From: Marinobacter sp. Arc7-DN-1
GTDB taxonomy: Bacteria; Pseudomonadota; Gammaproteobacteria; Pseudomonadales; Oleiphilaceae
DNA length: 64,000 nucleotides
Direction: 5' to 3'
Assembly: GCF_003441595.1 (NCBI RefSeq)
Contig: NZ_CP031848.1
Span: 3,844,001-3,908,000, forward strand
Part shown: positions 18,138 to 27,125 of the stretch, piece by piece
How positions within the stretch are numbered: the first letter of the stretch is position 1
How the letters are laid out: the number at the start of each line of letters is the position of its first letter
The notes under the pieces: model-generated
What the model saw: only the letters and a program-made list of their open reading frames with translations
What the model was told of the DNA's origin: nothing
Databases searched by the model: none
Program-made: the position numbers and the translations under genes

Positions 18138-18146
18138 CGTAAAATC

Positions 18147-18191
18147 GGGGTCAGATGAAAAGTTCATCTGACCCCATTTTCATCTGACCCC
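18147..18191. repeat. Palindromic GGGGTCAGATGAA repeat, copy 2, with an extra right arm
   Basis: GGGGTCAGATGAA at 18147-18159, spacer AAG, TTCATCTGACCCC at 18163-18175, and a second TTCATCTGACCCC at 18179-18191. The right arm is therefore duplicated in tandem. It starts 9 bases after the mmsB stop and could also act as a hairpin at the 3' end of the valine operon message. Confidence 0.9.
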
Positions 18192-18195
18192 ATGT

Positions 18196-18288
18196 TCAGC
18201 CTTCACCACTGGATTTTCTGAACCAGTGCTGGTACTTTCCCCGCCAGTTGTTGTTCGTCAACCCGACCAGGATGTGGTTGGCGTGGAA
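18196..18288 (-). pseudogene. Relic coding fragment between two palindromic repeats
   Basis: On the minus strand a frame ending in TGA at 18196-18198 reads FHANHILVGLTNNN followed by WRGKYQHWFRKSSGEG. It is bounded on both sides by GGGGTCAGATGAA repeats and has no start of its own. The composition looks like a real protein C terminus rather than random sequence. I cannot assign the family; a remnant of the mobile gene that once carried the repeats is a possibility, not a demonstrated fact. Confidence 0.4.
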
Positions 18289-18291
18289 TTC

Positions 18292-18319
18292 GGGGTCAGA
18301 TGAAAGTTCATCTGACCCC
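18292..18319. repeat. Palindromic GGGGTCAGATGAA repeat, copy 3
   Basis: Same 13-bp arms and AG spacer as copy 1, ending 19 bases before the vgrG start. It introduces a false in-frame ATG at 18300 ahead of vgrG and could fold in the vgrG leader. Confidence 0.9.
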
Positions 18320-18338
18320 AACTTCAGGGATTGAAGAT

Positions 18339-20453
18339 ATGCCCCAGGCAAGCGGATTGCAGTTTACCGCCCATGTTGGCGAACTCCCCCCGGATCTATT
18401 CTCAGTGGTTGGCTTCACCCTGGCCGAGCGCCTTTCCGAGGTGTTCCACGGTCGCCTTGAGCTGGCCAGTACCGACCGGTCGATTCAGGCTGCGGACATT
18501 CTGGAACAACCGGTCGATCTCGCCGTCTGGCAGGACGGCGTGCCGCTTCGGCGTTTCACCGGCGTGGTCAGCGAATTCGCCCGGGGCGATGCCGGCCACC
18601 GGCGCACCCGCTACGAACTGGTCATCCAGCCCCCGCTCTGGCGTCTGGGCCTGATGCACAACAGCCGGATCTTCCAGGCCCAAGGCACCGATGCCATCGT
18701 GCGGACCCTGTTGGAGGAGCGGGGCATTATCGATTCGGTCTTTGATTTCAAACGCCCACCGCAAGAGCGGGAGTATTGCGTCCAGCACCGGGAAAGCGAC
18801 CGGGCCTTTGTCGAACGCCTGGCCGCCGAGGAAGGCTGGCACTACCGCTACGAACACGGCAGCGTGGACGGGGAGATTCAACCGGCCCTGGTCATCGCCG
18901 ATCACCACGGCGATGCCCCGACACTTGCCCCGGCAGAGTACAACGCCAACGCGGGCGGCAGCACCCAGCGCCCGGTGGTGTATCGCTTCCGATACGAGGA
19001 ACGGGTGCGGGTGGCCTCCGTGGCCATGAAGGACTACACCTTCAGGAATCCGGCCTACGCCCTGATGCACGAGAATGCCACCGGCGGATTGCATCATCGC
19101 GAGGACTACCAGCACTACGACTACCCCGGCCGTTTCAAGGCCGACGCCAGTGGCCAGCCCTTCACCGAAGCCAGACTTCAGTCCCTGCGCAACGACGCCC
19201 GCACCGCCACCGGGGAGAGCAACCGCCCGGATTTCTGTGCGGGTGCCAAGGTAGAACTGACTGACCACGGCAGCGATGCCCTGAACCGGGAATGGCTGCT
19301 GACGGCGATCATCCACACCGGCACCCAACCCCAGGCCCTGGAAGAAGAGGACGGCAGCGAGCCGACCACCTACCATAACCAATTCCGCGCGGTGCCCGCC
19401 GACATCCCCTGGCGGCCACAAACCCAACACCGCCCCCGGATGGACGGCCCGCAGATTGCCATGGTCACCGGGCCCGAGGGTGAAGAGATTCACTGTGATA
19501 AGCACGGCCGGGTAAAAGTCCGCTTTCCGTGGGATAGATACAGCCGCAATAACGAACACAGCAGCGCCTGGCTACGGGTCAGCCAGGGCTGGGCCGGCGG
19601 CCAGTACGGCTTCATGGCACTGCCCAGGATGGGCCACGAAGTGATTGTCTCCTTCCTGGACGGCGACCCGGACCAGCCCATCATCACCGGTCGCACCCAC
19701 CACGTCACCAACACGCCACCCTATGCGCTGCCGGAACACAAAACCCGCACCACCCTGAAAACCAAAACCCACAAGGGCGAGGGCAGCAACGAACTGAGGT
19801 TTGAAGACGAAGCCGACCAGGAGCAGATCTACCTCCACGCCCAGAAAGACCTGGACTTGCTTACCGAGAACAACCGGACCGAGGTGATCCGGAACGATAG
19901 CCACCTCACCGTCGAGAACAACCGCTTCAGCCAGACCAAAGGTAACGACCATGTCACCGTTGATGGCGAGTATCGCCAAAGCATAAGTGGCGATTCCAGT
20001 CTCACCGTCAACGGCAGCCACCACAGCAAACAGGGCAAAAGCCAGCTCATCGAAGCCGGCAGCGAAATTCACCACAAGGCGGGTATCAAGATCGTCATCG
20101 AAGCTGGCGCCGAAGTCACTCTCAAAGCCGGTGGCAGTTTTGTGAAGGTGGACCCCAGTGGGGTAACGGTGTCTGGTCCTTCAGTACGGATGAATTCCGG
20201 TGGTGGGCCGGGGAGCGGGAGTGGTGCGGCTGGCGAGACGCCGGAACTGCCTCTCGGGGTTATTGCGGAATCCGGGCGCCGGGACGCCGTGCAGCTGGCT
20301 GAAACCAACCAGCGGGCTTCGGGGAAGGGTGCCCCACAAGTCGTAGCAGATCCCTCAATATTGCTGAAGGAATCAGCCAACCAGGGAGCGCCCGTCGTTT
20401 CCGCTTGCGAGTTTGATGAGAATGGACGCTGCAAACTACATCAGCACGCTTGA
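18339..20453 (+). CDS. vgrG: Type VI secretion spike protein VgrG
   Basis: 704 residues from the ATG at 18339 (MPQASGLQFTAHVGELPPDL). Gp27-like head (residues ~5-370) includes EREYCVQHRESDRAFVERLA. The gp5-like OB region has MVTGPEGEEIHCDKHGRVKV, RFPWDR and AWLRVSQGWAGGQYGFMALP. A DUF2345-like beta-helical needle (~450-630) holds repeated HLTVENN/HVTVDGE motifs. The last ~75 residues are Gly/Ser-rich and end CEFDENGRCKLHQHA, probably an effector docking tail. No sheath, tube or ATPase genes are in the window, so this is an orphan VgrG. Overlaps the next gene. Confidence 0.95.
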   Translation: MPQASGLQFTAHVGELPPDLFSVVGFTLAERLSEVFHGRLELASTDRSIQAADILEQPVDLAVWQDGVPLRRFTGVVSEFARGDAGHRRTRYELVIQPPLWRLGLMHNSRIFQAQGTDAIVRTLLEERGIIDSVFDFKRPPQEREYCVQHRESDRAFVERLAAEEGWHYRYEHGSVDGEIQPALVIADHHGDAPTLAPAEYNANAGGSTQRPVVYRFRYEERVRVASVAMKDYTFRNPAYALMHENATGGLHHREDYQHYDYPGRFKADASGQPFTEARLQSLRNDARTATGESNRPDFCAGAKVELTDHGSDALNREWLLTAIIHTGTQPQALEEEDGSEPTTYHNQFRAVPADIPWRPQTQHRPRMDGPQIAMVTGPEGEEIHCDKHGRVKVRFPWDRYSRNNEHSSAWLRVSQGWAGGQYGFMALPRMGHEVIVSFLDGDPDQPIITGRTHHVTNTPPYALPEHKTRTTLKTKTHKGEGSNELRFEDEADQEQIYLHAQKDLDLLTENNRTEVIRNDSHLTVENNRFSQTKGNDHVTVDGEYRQSISGDSSLTVNGSHHSKQGKSQLIEAGSEIHHKAGIKIVIEAGAEVTLKAGGSFVKVDPSGVTVSGPSVRMNSGGGPGSGSGAAGETPELPLGVIAESGRRDAVQLAETNQRASGKGAPQVVADPSILLKESANQGAPVVSACEFDENGRCKLHQHA

Positions 20454-21282
20454 TCGTCTCGAGTTGCTAAATCAGGAACCCTTCCGAGCAGACTTTGCCG
20501 TCATCGACCTCGCGGTTGATGAACGGTTTCTGCAATTTCTGTACGACTCTGATCGACAGGGCGCTGTTCATTGGCGGAGTCTTCTGGAAAATACCCGATG
20601 GCAAGCTTCCTGGCAGGCTGGCCCGGTATTTCTGGAATTCGCTGGCGACAGCCACTTCCGGGACAAGCTGAAAGAACGGTTGACCCAATTGCCATTGGGC
20701 ATCCTCGTTGAATCCTCTGAGAGCCCGGAGCAGGTTTTTGAGTGGGCTCAGGGATGGCTGCTGGCGCTTGCGGATTCGGATGAGCGTCTTTTCCGGTTTT
20801 ACGATCCAAGGTCTTTCCGGCCGCTGATGGCAACACTCCAGGAAAGATCACGGAGCATGGTGAACCCAGGAGCGGCGATCTATTGGAGCCAGAGTGGCGC
20901 CTGGTACGCATACCGGTCTGCCGGTCAAACAGAAACAGGCGATGCCCCTGAAGGTATTTCGTTGTCTCAGGCAGAACTCTTGGAATTGCCGGGTTTTCGG
21001 TTGGCAGGTCGTGCCATGGTCTACACGAATGTCTACCGGGATTACCTGCCCTATAGCGAAAACCCCGGAGTCTGGGTGTTAGAGCAGCTGCAGGAAGCCA
21101 ACAGTCTTGGTTTTGAATCCGCTTCTCTGCAAGAGCGCTGGTTGCGACTGAGAATTCGCAATGGCGCTCCTCTGCTTGGCCGGCTGGATTATCGAGAAAT
21201 CATGAACAAGCCGGATATGACGCCGGCGGACCGTTTGAACGCTATGGAAAGCATATTGGAGTCCACGGATGCCACAACATAA
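20416..21282 (+). CDS. DUF4123 T6SS effector adaptor
   Basis: About 288 residues; it overlaps the vgrG end by ~38 bases. ATG 20422 is an alternative start. N-terminal DUF4123-like domain: FAVIDLAVDERFLQFLYDSD, LGILVESSESPEQVFEWAQG and ERLFRFYDPRSFRPLM. DUF4123 proteins load a specific effector onto a cognate VgrG (family knowledge). The stop overlaps the start of the LysM gene by 14 bases, so all three should be made together. The sandwich vgrG-adaptor-effector is the standard order. Confidence 0.88.
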   Translation: MRMDAANYISTLDRLELLNQEPFRADFAVIDLAVDERFLQFLYDSDRQGAVHWRSLLENTRWQASWQAGPVFLEFAGDSHFRDKLKERLTQLPLGILVESSESPEQVFEWAQGWLLALADSDERLFRFYDPRSFRPLMATLQERSRSMVNPGAAIYWSQSGAWYAYRSAGQTETGDAPEGISLSQAELLELPGFRLAGRAMVYTNVYRDYLPYSENPGVWVLEQLQEANSLGFESASLQERWLRLRIRNGAPLLGRLDYREIMNKPDMTPADRLNAMESILESTDATT

Positions 21283-23983
21283 AGTTCAGTCAGGTGAAAC
21301 CCTGTCAGGTATTGCTTCCCGTTACGAGGTTTCGCTGGATGAGATCAAGGCTGAGAACCCGATTATTCAGGATGTGAATCACATAGAGGCCGGCTGGAAT
21401 CTGACAGTGCCTGATAACCCCGCAACCCGGAATGCTTTGCCGCCAGCACAGTCGGCCAATGATGATACAAAAGATGATCTCGAATGTTCCCAGTGCTCGA
21501 TAGAATGCGAAGCGCTTGTCCATGTCACTGGTGAGGAAGACGTTCTCTATGCGCTTACCCGAACTCAGCTAAGAGATCTGCATAGGGAGATTGAAACGCT
21601 TAACGAGCCATTGATTGAACTGAAAGCGGCGGAAGAAGGGCCAAAAGCAGAGATACCTGCCGCCCGGGAAAAAGCCTGGAACAGACTCAGAAAGTTGGGA
21701 GCGCTCCCGAAGCCGGAGCACAGTTCGACTGCAAAAGAACTGCTCAGAGACTACGAAGCGCGCTGGAAAAGGGAGCGGCAACGGCTTGAACATCAGCGCC
21801 GTCGTGCAAAGCGGATTGAGTATGAAATCAACCAGATTCGAAACCAGATCCTGTTTCCGGCCAGTCAACGCAATCTGACAGATGCAAGGGACCAGCTTTC
21901 GGTAAAGGTGTTCACAACGCTTTGTGCGGAACTGGAGGCGACCCTGCCAGGTGTGAAAGCCAAGGTTGAAGCCCATGAACTGATCGCCGACGCCAGTAAA
22001 CAAGACCTATCGGCAATAGATGAAAGGCTGAAGTTTCTTCGCGCGGCGCTCGAGGCAGAAATTCAGTACCGGATGGTGGAGAGTGCCGACGACGCAGACA
22101 GCCAGGAAGCACGTCAGCTAAGGTATGAAGCCGACGAGCTGAAAAATTATACCCGCTGGCCTGATTTCATTGCCGAGTCCGATATCCAGTCTCTCGTAGA
22201 AAAGCAGAAACGGCTCAACGAGCTCGATGGTGAACTTATTCCGTACATGGATTACGTCAGCGACTATGCGGCGAAAGTGTCCTGGGTCGTCCGGCTGTGG
22301 AATGTCATCCACCACGAGGAGGTTGAGAAGCATCGTCAGGAGCAGCAGGAACGCCGGGACCTGATCGTCGATATTGGGAAGACCCTCAGAGGCCTGGTGG
22401 AAACCAGCCCTCCCTCGGCTGTCGATGTTCTTGCCAAACCCAATGTCAGTTCAATGAAAGCCCGCCCGTTGATCGAACTGAAGCACACTGGTGGCGCTGG
22501 TTATCGTTACGCCCGCCAGGAGGTTCTGAATCAATTGCGCAGTAACTGGAAGCCATTGAAGGCCTCGGATGTTCGTGCAGTGATGAACGCCGCCGACTTT
22601 GAGCGAGCCTGGGGCGAGGCCAAAGATTCACTGAAGAACAATCGGTCGCTCAAGGTGAAATTCGCCGAGTGGAAGAGTAAAGAGGACAACTTCTTCAACC
22701 AGTTGGAAATCGAATTATTTAAAAAAGAAGCGTCGACCAAAGATGGGCGCTTCGCTGCCAGTGCTGAAGCACAGATGTTCCGGTTTGCCGCTCAATGCAG
22801 TCTGGAAGCCAACTATGATCCCCAGAAGGGCGAGGCCTACATCGGCACGCAAATGCAGGGTGCGTACAGTTTGCTGCAGGGTGAGGCGACCTTTGCGGCA
22901 CGAATACCTGATGAAACCGGAGCAAAGGTTATTCTCGAATACGAGAACCACCAGGGAAATCAGATAAAGCTTCATTGTGGTTACTTCAGAGCCGATGCGG
23001 AGTACCGGATCCAGGGCTTCGCTGGTGCCTGCGTCTCTCTTGCAGCCAATGCGAAGGTATCAAGTGCCCCGGGGCAAGTCGGTATTTCTGGGGAAACTAA
23101 CGGGGAGGCATTTGCCGGGGCGACGGTGAGTAATGAAGCCAGGTTTGGGGTTAAGTGGAAGGCGGCTTATCAGGAGGTTGCCGATCACCAGGGTTCTGGT
23201 GAGGGTAGCTCCTCAAGAAGCACGGAGATCACTGAAGATCAAAAAGCACTGGGCTCCGAATTCAGATCCTTGCTGGATGTAAAGCCGGAGATTGCGATAT
23301 CCGCAGGAATCGGGGCCGGTTTTGATTACAAGGTATTTCTTGAGCGGGATACATTGTACATGGCACTTAACGGTAGGCTGGTTGTCGGTGCTGGCGGAGG
23401 TGGCGGAATTGCCGCCGAACTCAATGGCAAGCAGATCTGGGAGTTGGGGAAGTTTGTCCGCTGGTCGCTGGAGCGGAGTGATTTCAGATTTCTGGACTGG
23501 ATTGATGAGGGTGCATTCAAGCAGATCACGTTGTTTTTAAAAGCGTTTGTTTTAACGAAATCAGACTTTGAAGAGTTTGTTTCTCAGGGGGCAGAACGAA
23601 TCGAAAAGTTCTGGGCGGATCTGAGCACAGCTAATTCGAGAGTAAGGGATGTTGCTAAGGCTGTTATTTCGAATAACGATGTGGCCAGGCTGCCCCCTCT
23701 TGCAAAAGCTGAGCTTTTGGAGATTTTGATGGAAGACAGTTCCGCTTTCTTCGGTTTTGAGGATCCATACCGATCAATTGCTGACGAAGCGAGTATGAAG
23801 ATCCTTGAGACGGTAACCATGCATCGGGAATTGGTGGAGATTTTGAAGCGGATCGGTAATGAGGGGAAGAAAGGCGGCTTCCATGATCTCAAGACCAATT
23901 ATGCGCGACTGATTGCTCGCCGATTATTGCGTTCGCCTCAATCTGAAAAGGCTGAGCGGTGGTTGTCAGGCGTGCTCAGTTAA
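21269..23983 (+). CDS. Candidate T6SS effector with N-terminal LysM domain
   Basis: 904 residues. LysM at residues ~4-50 (KVQSGETLSGIASRYEVSLD). A CSQCSIEC cluster lies near 73. Residues ~95-390 are highly charged coiled coil (RWKRERQRLEHQRRRAKRIE). Residues ~490-640 are beta-like with repeated G-x-F-A-G-A segments (GFAGACVSLAANAKV, GEAFAGATVSNEARFGVKWK). At ~710 a Gly-rich hydrophobic stretch (GRLVVGAGGGGGIAAEL) precedes a helical C terminus. No nuclease, lipase or peptidase motif is visible. Its place after VgrG and a DUF4123 adaptor makes an effector role likely; a membrane-acting mode is only a guess. Confidence 0.75.
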   Translation: MPQHKVQSGETLSGIASRYEVSLDEIKAENPIIQDVNHIEAGWNLTVPDNPATRNALPPAQSANDDTKDDLECSQCSIECEALVHVTGEEDVLYALTRTQLRDLHREIETLNEPLIELKAAEEGPKAEIPAAREKAWNRLRKLGALPKPEHSSTAKELLRDYEARWKRERQRLEHQRRRAKRIEYEINQIRNQILFPASQRNLTDARDQLSVKVFTTLCAELEATLPGVKAKVEAHELIADASKQDLSAIDERLKFLRAALEAEIQYRMVESADDADSQEARQLRYEADELKNYTRWPDFIAESDIQSLVEKQKRLNELDGELIPYMDYVSDYAAKVSWVVRLWNVIHHEEVEKHRQEQQERRDLIVDIGKTLRGLVETSPPSAVDVLAKPNVSSMKARPLIELKHTGGAGYRYARQEVLNQLRSNWKPLKASDVRAVMNAADFERAWGEAKDSLKNNRSLKVKFAEWKSKEDNFFNQLEIELFKKEASTKDGRFAASAEAQMFRFAAQCSLEANYDPQKGEAYIGTQMQGAYSLLQGEATFAARIPDETGAKVILEYENHQGNQIKLHCGYFRADAEYRIQGFAGACVSLAANAKVSSAPGQVGISGETNGEAFAGATVSNEARFGVKWKAAYQEVADHQGSGEGSSSRSTEITEDQKALGSEFRSLLDVKPEIAISAGIGAGFDYKVFLERDTLYMALNGRLVVGAGGGGGIAAELNGKQIWELGKFVRWSLERSDFRFLDWIDEGAFKQITLFLKAFVLTKSDFEEFVSQGAERIEKFWADLSTANSRVRDVAKAVISNNDVARLPPLAKAELLEILMEDSSAFFGFEDPYRSIADEASMKILETVTMHRELVEILKRIGNEGKKGGFHDLKTNYARLIARRLLRSPQSEKAERWLSGVLS

Positions 23984-23997
23984 TGCTGCATGATGGT

Positions 23998-24867
23998 CTA
24001 TTTTAAGCCTGAATCTGTAGAGCAACGGAACCCCCGGATCTCTGAAGCGAGCGTCTGCGAGCCTTTTCGTCGGGATATTGTTGTGTTTGCAAGGAAGTTC
24101 TCATAATTACCACCTCGTAACACCCGATAGGGCAAGCCTTCGAAAATATCCTTCTGTCCCTCTGCGGGCCCTTTAGGGTTGTTAACGGGAGAGTGCTCGT
24201 AGAAGTCCTCTGAGTAGTTGTCGCTAACCCACTCTCCAACGTTCCCCGACATGTCATATAACCCCAGCGCATTCGGTGGAAACGTGCCGGGCGGGTTTGG
24301 CATTGCGACTTCATAGGGTGGTGGGGCGTACCGGCTATGCTCAACCTTGGCAGCCATGGTGACATCTTCAATAGCCTCTCCGTTCTCGGTTGCGTAACGA
24401 AGCATTTGCCCCCGAGAACGTGCAGCAAACTCCCACTCTGCCTCTGTGGGAAGCCGGACTTTTGTGCCAGCGTGTTCGCCCAGCCATTGGCAAAAGGCTT
24501 TCGCATCTACCCAGGATGCGACAGCTGGGAATTCATCGTCAAAGCGCTCGGACATTTTATCCCTCATGTCCTCATAGCGATCATCGGAGGGCTCATACCC
24601 CGTCACCTCTATAAACAGCTCAAAATCTCCCTGGGTAACCTCATACTTCTGAATATAGAAATCATCCAGAACCACCCTGTGAGGCGGCCAGCTATCACTG
24701 CTCCCATCCCATCCACCTGGATTCCCCATCATAAACTCCCCACCTTCCACAAAAACCATGGCATCCATCTGTCGCTGGACCATGTCTTTTGCCTGGGATT
24801 CGAAATAGAGGCTGCAACCGGAAAGGGCTGATGTAAGAACGAGGGAAGAAAAAACGAGGTAACGCAT
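23998..24867 (-). CDS. SUMF1/formylglycine-generating-enzyme-like lipoprotein
   Basis: 289 residues from the ATG at 24867. Signal peptide MRYLVFSSLVLTSALSGC with lipobox SALSGC at ~18, so a periplasm-facing lipoprotein. The FGE-like fold is clear: MVFVEGGEFMMGNPGGWDGS, VTQGDFELFIEVTGYEPSDD, VRLPTEAEWEFAARS, GLYDMSGNVGEWVSDNY and YRVLRGGNYEN. The two catalytic Cys of true FGEs are not evident at the C-terminal RGFRCST site, so it is probably not a sulfatase activator. It converges on the LysM effector 14 bases away: candidate immunity protein or TagR-like T6SS regulator. Confidence 0.85.
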   Translation of the reverse strand: MRYLVFSSLVLTSALSGCSLYFESQAKDMVQRQMDAMVFVEGGEFMMGNPGGWDGSSDSWPPHRVVLDDFYIQKYEVTQGDFELFIEVTGYEPSDDRYEDMRDKMSERFDDEFPAVASWVDAKAFCQWLGEHAGTKVRLPTEAEWEFAARSRGQMLRYATENGEAIEDVTMAAKVEHSRYAPPPYEVAMPNPPGTFPPNALGLYDMSGNVGEWVSDNYSEDFYEHSPVNNPKGPAEGQKDIFEGLPYRVLRGGNYENFLANTTISRRKGSQTLASEIRGFRCSTDSGLK

Positions 24868-25078
24868 GCTTGCTCCGTGCACTGGGATTAACACTCCATG
24901 TGTTGGTGCCATTCTAGCAACTAGCGTGAAGTAACAGAATTACTATAGAGACAGTTTGTGCCCAGTGGTGGAGCCAGGTCTCACTTCGTGACTTTCAAGC
25001 CCCGCCGATTCAAGTATAATTTTGACTCCCGAAAACAGGCCGTTTTCGGGCAAGGAAGAAACCATCAAAGGAACTGAT

Positions 25079-25777
25079 ATGAAAACCTTCAACACGCTGC
25101 GTGTGATCTTTGCACTCGTGGGTACCGGCATGCTTGTCGGCGCCTTCTTTTCTTTCCAGAGCACCTCAACCTTTCTTGATACCGCAACAGCCAAGCCCGG
25201 TGTTGTGACAGACCTGATCCGCTCGCGGTCCGGTGATTCAAATGCCTATTATCCCATCGTCCGCTTTGAAGACGAGCAGGGCAGGCTCACAGAGTTCCGT
25301 TCTTCAAGTGGCAGTAATCCTCCAAGTTACAGTCCCGGTGAGACGGTTCGTGTGCTGTTTACGCCCGACGAGCCTGAGTCTGCAAGGATTGACGGATTCT
25401 TTTCGCTTTGGGGTGCAACCCTGATCGTAGGCTTCTTGGGTGGCGTTTTCTTCCTGATTGGGGCCGGCATGTTTGTTGTACCGGCTGTCAGAAATGGTGG
25501 CGCGGCAAAGCTTCGCGAAACCGGACAGCGGGTTCAGGGCATCTTTCAGGGTGTCGAAAAGAACAAGATGATAGAGATGAACGGCAAAAGCCCCTATCAG
25601 ATCGTTTGTCAGTGGCAGAATCCGGTCACTTCCGATATTCATGTATTCAGGAGTGACAACCTCTGGTTTGACCCGTCGGAGCATATCCAGAGCGAATCCA
25701 TACCCGTGTACATCAACCCGACCAACCCGAAGCGCTATTGGGTAGATACGTCCTTTTTGCCGAAGATGGCGGCCTGA
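25079..25777 (+). CDS. DUF3592 membrane protein
   Basis: 232 residues from ATG 25079, RBS aaaggaac about 5 bases upstream. Two TM helices flank a periplasmic beta domain: the first at ~8-27 (VIFALVGTGMLVGAFFSF), the second at ~122-150 (LWGATLIVGFLGGVFFLIGA). Between them YYPIVRFEDEQGRLTEFRSS and YSPGETVRVLFTPDEPESAR are typical DUF3592 strands. A second soluble part ends with the repeat-like QSESIPVYINPTNPKRYWVD. Function unknown. Monocistronic with a strong terminator after it. Confidence 0.85.
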   Translation: MKTFNTLRVIFALVGTGMLVGAFFSFQSTSTFLDTATAKPGVVTDLIRSRSGDSNAYYPIVRFEDEQGRLTEFRSSSGSNPPSYSPGETVRVLFTPDEPESARIDGFFSLWGATLIVGFLGGVFFLIGAGMFVVPAVRNGGAAKLRETGQRVQGIFQGVEKNKMIEMNGKSPYQIVCQWQNPVTSDIHVFRSDNLWFDPSEHIQSESIPVYINPTNPKRYWVDTSFLPKMAA

Positions 25778-25868
25778 TTCGGCTCTGAGCCCCCATGTAA
25801 GTGAACCCCACGTAGCCTCTCCCGGGTGCACCCTGGCACTGGTGAGGGTAGACTGACCGTTTTGAATG

Positions 25869-25898
25869 CCGGCCCGGCTTTTTCCGGGCCGGATTTTT
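25869..25898 (+). terminator. Strong intrinsic terminator
   Basis: CCGGCCCGG at 25869 pairs with CCGGGCCGG at 25884 (9 bp, 6-base loop), followed by ATTTTT. It ends the DUF3592 transcript and lies about 22 bases before the AI-2E-type gene, which must therefore have its promoter very close or be read through. Confidence 0.85.
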
Positions 25899-25920
25899 CT
25901 CAAGGTCTGCAGGGTTCATC

Positions 25921-27024
25921 ATGGACGACCATTCCACAAACACCGACTCGGCGGGCGAAAGCAGGCGCCCGCTGATTTCATCGGATCTTGCCACGCCAAT
26001 CTACGGGCTGTTCGGCCTGGGTACTCTGTACACCCTGTACCTGGCCCATGAGATTGTTATGCCCATCATTCTCGCGTTAATGACGAGCCTGTTGTTGTCG
26101 CCACTGGTGAAGAAGGCCTACGTCAAATGGCGGATTCCGCGGGTGGTCAGCTCGCTGGTTCTGGTCTTGCTGGTACTGGCCGGGATTGTCGGTATTGCCG
26201 TTGCTGTCGCGACCCCGGCGCTGAAGTGGATGGAAGAGGTGCCGCAGGGTATCTCCAGGCTGCTGGTAGGCGAGAGCGAGATAAGTCGCCAGATTGCCAG
26301 GGTGACGGAATCAGCGAAGCAGGTTGAGAAATCCGTGGAGGAGCTTTCCGAGACAGAACAACAACAGCCAACGGCGGTTGTTCTGCAAACGGACTCCTGG
26401 CGCAGCCAACTGATGGCCAAAGTCCGGAACGGCATCGCGGGCCTCGCGCTGGCACTGGCACTGACCTATTTCCTTCTGGTCAGCGGTAACCGCCTGACCA
26501 GAAACTTTGTTCGTCAGCTCCCCATTGATCAGCGCAAAACGGTTTTACGGATCACTCATGATTCGCAGCATCAGATTGCCCGCTACCTGGGCGTTCTGGG
26601 ATTGAGCAATCTGGCCGTTGGCACTATCACTGGTCTTATATCCTGGGGCGCCGGCTTGCCGGATCCGGCGGTCTGGGGGCTGGTGGCAGGGTTGGCCCGG
26701 TTTATTCCCTATCTGGGCAATATTCTCTCGATTTCGATGCTGACAATCGTATCAGCCGTCAGCCTGGATGAACTCTGGATGATGGCGATCGCGCCCCTGG
26801 GTTTCCTGGGGCTGACAACCCTTGTGGGTCTGTTTATCGAGCCCTGGATCCATGGCTTCCGCATGGCCATCAATCCGGTGATTATCTTCGTCTCGATCTT
26901 CTTCTGGGGCTGGCTATGGGGGCCAGTGGGCGTGCTTCTGGCGGTGCCATTGATGACGGTTATCCAGGTGGTCCTCAAGCAGATTCCCAAGCTGCGCCCG
27001 GTCTACAAGGTTATTGCGCGATAG
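25921..27024 (+). CDS. AI-2E family transporter (PerM/YdiK-type)
   Basis: 367 residues with about eight TM helices. N-terminal pair around IYGLFGLGTLYTLYLAHEIV and IILALMTSLLLSPLVKK; a central soluble segment (~105-160) with many Glu/Gln; C-terminal helices with VSIFFWGWLWGPVGVLLAVP, the most conserved family segment. The family includes AI-2 exporters and Na+/H+ antiporters, so substrate cannot be stated. Start ATG directly follows a terminator hairpin by ~22 bases. Confidence 0.88.
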   Translation: MDDHSTNTDSAGESRRPLISSDLATPIYGLFGLGTLYTLYLAHEIVMPIILALMTSLLLSPLVKKAYVKWRIPRVVSSLVLVLLVLAGIVGIAVAVATPALKWMEEVPQGISRLLVGESEISRQIARVTESAKQVEKSVEELSETEQQQPTAVVLQTDSWRSQLMAKVRNGIAGLALALALTYFLLVSGNRLTRNFVRQLPIDQRKTVLRITHDSQHQIARYLGVLGLSNLAVGTITGLISWGAGLPDPAVWGLVAGLARFIPYLGNILSISMLTIVSAVSLDELWMMAIAPLGFLGLTTLVGLFIEPWIHGFRMAINPVIIFVSIFFWGWLWGPVGVLLAVPLMTVIQVVLKQIPKLRPVYKVIAR

Positions 27025-27125
27025 CGGGAATAATGGATACCCGCAACACGCACTGACACACCCCGGAAACTCACCTATCCTCTCTGGATACCCGAAATTC
27101 AGCAGACAGGGAGGATCGCCCGCCC

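Noticed and set aside
18300..18338. ATG at 18300 as start of vgrG
   Set aside because: Also inside a palindromic repeat; MPQASGLQF at 18339 is the normal VgrG start.
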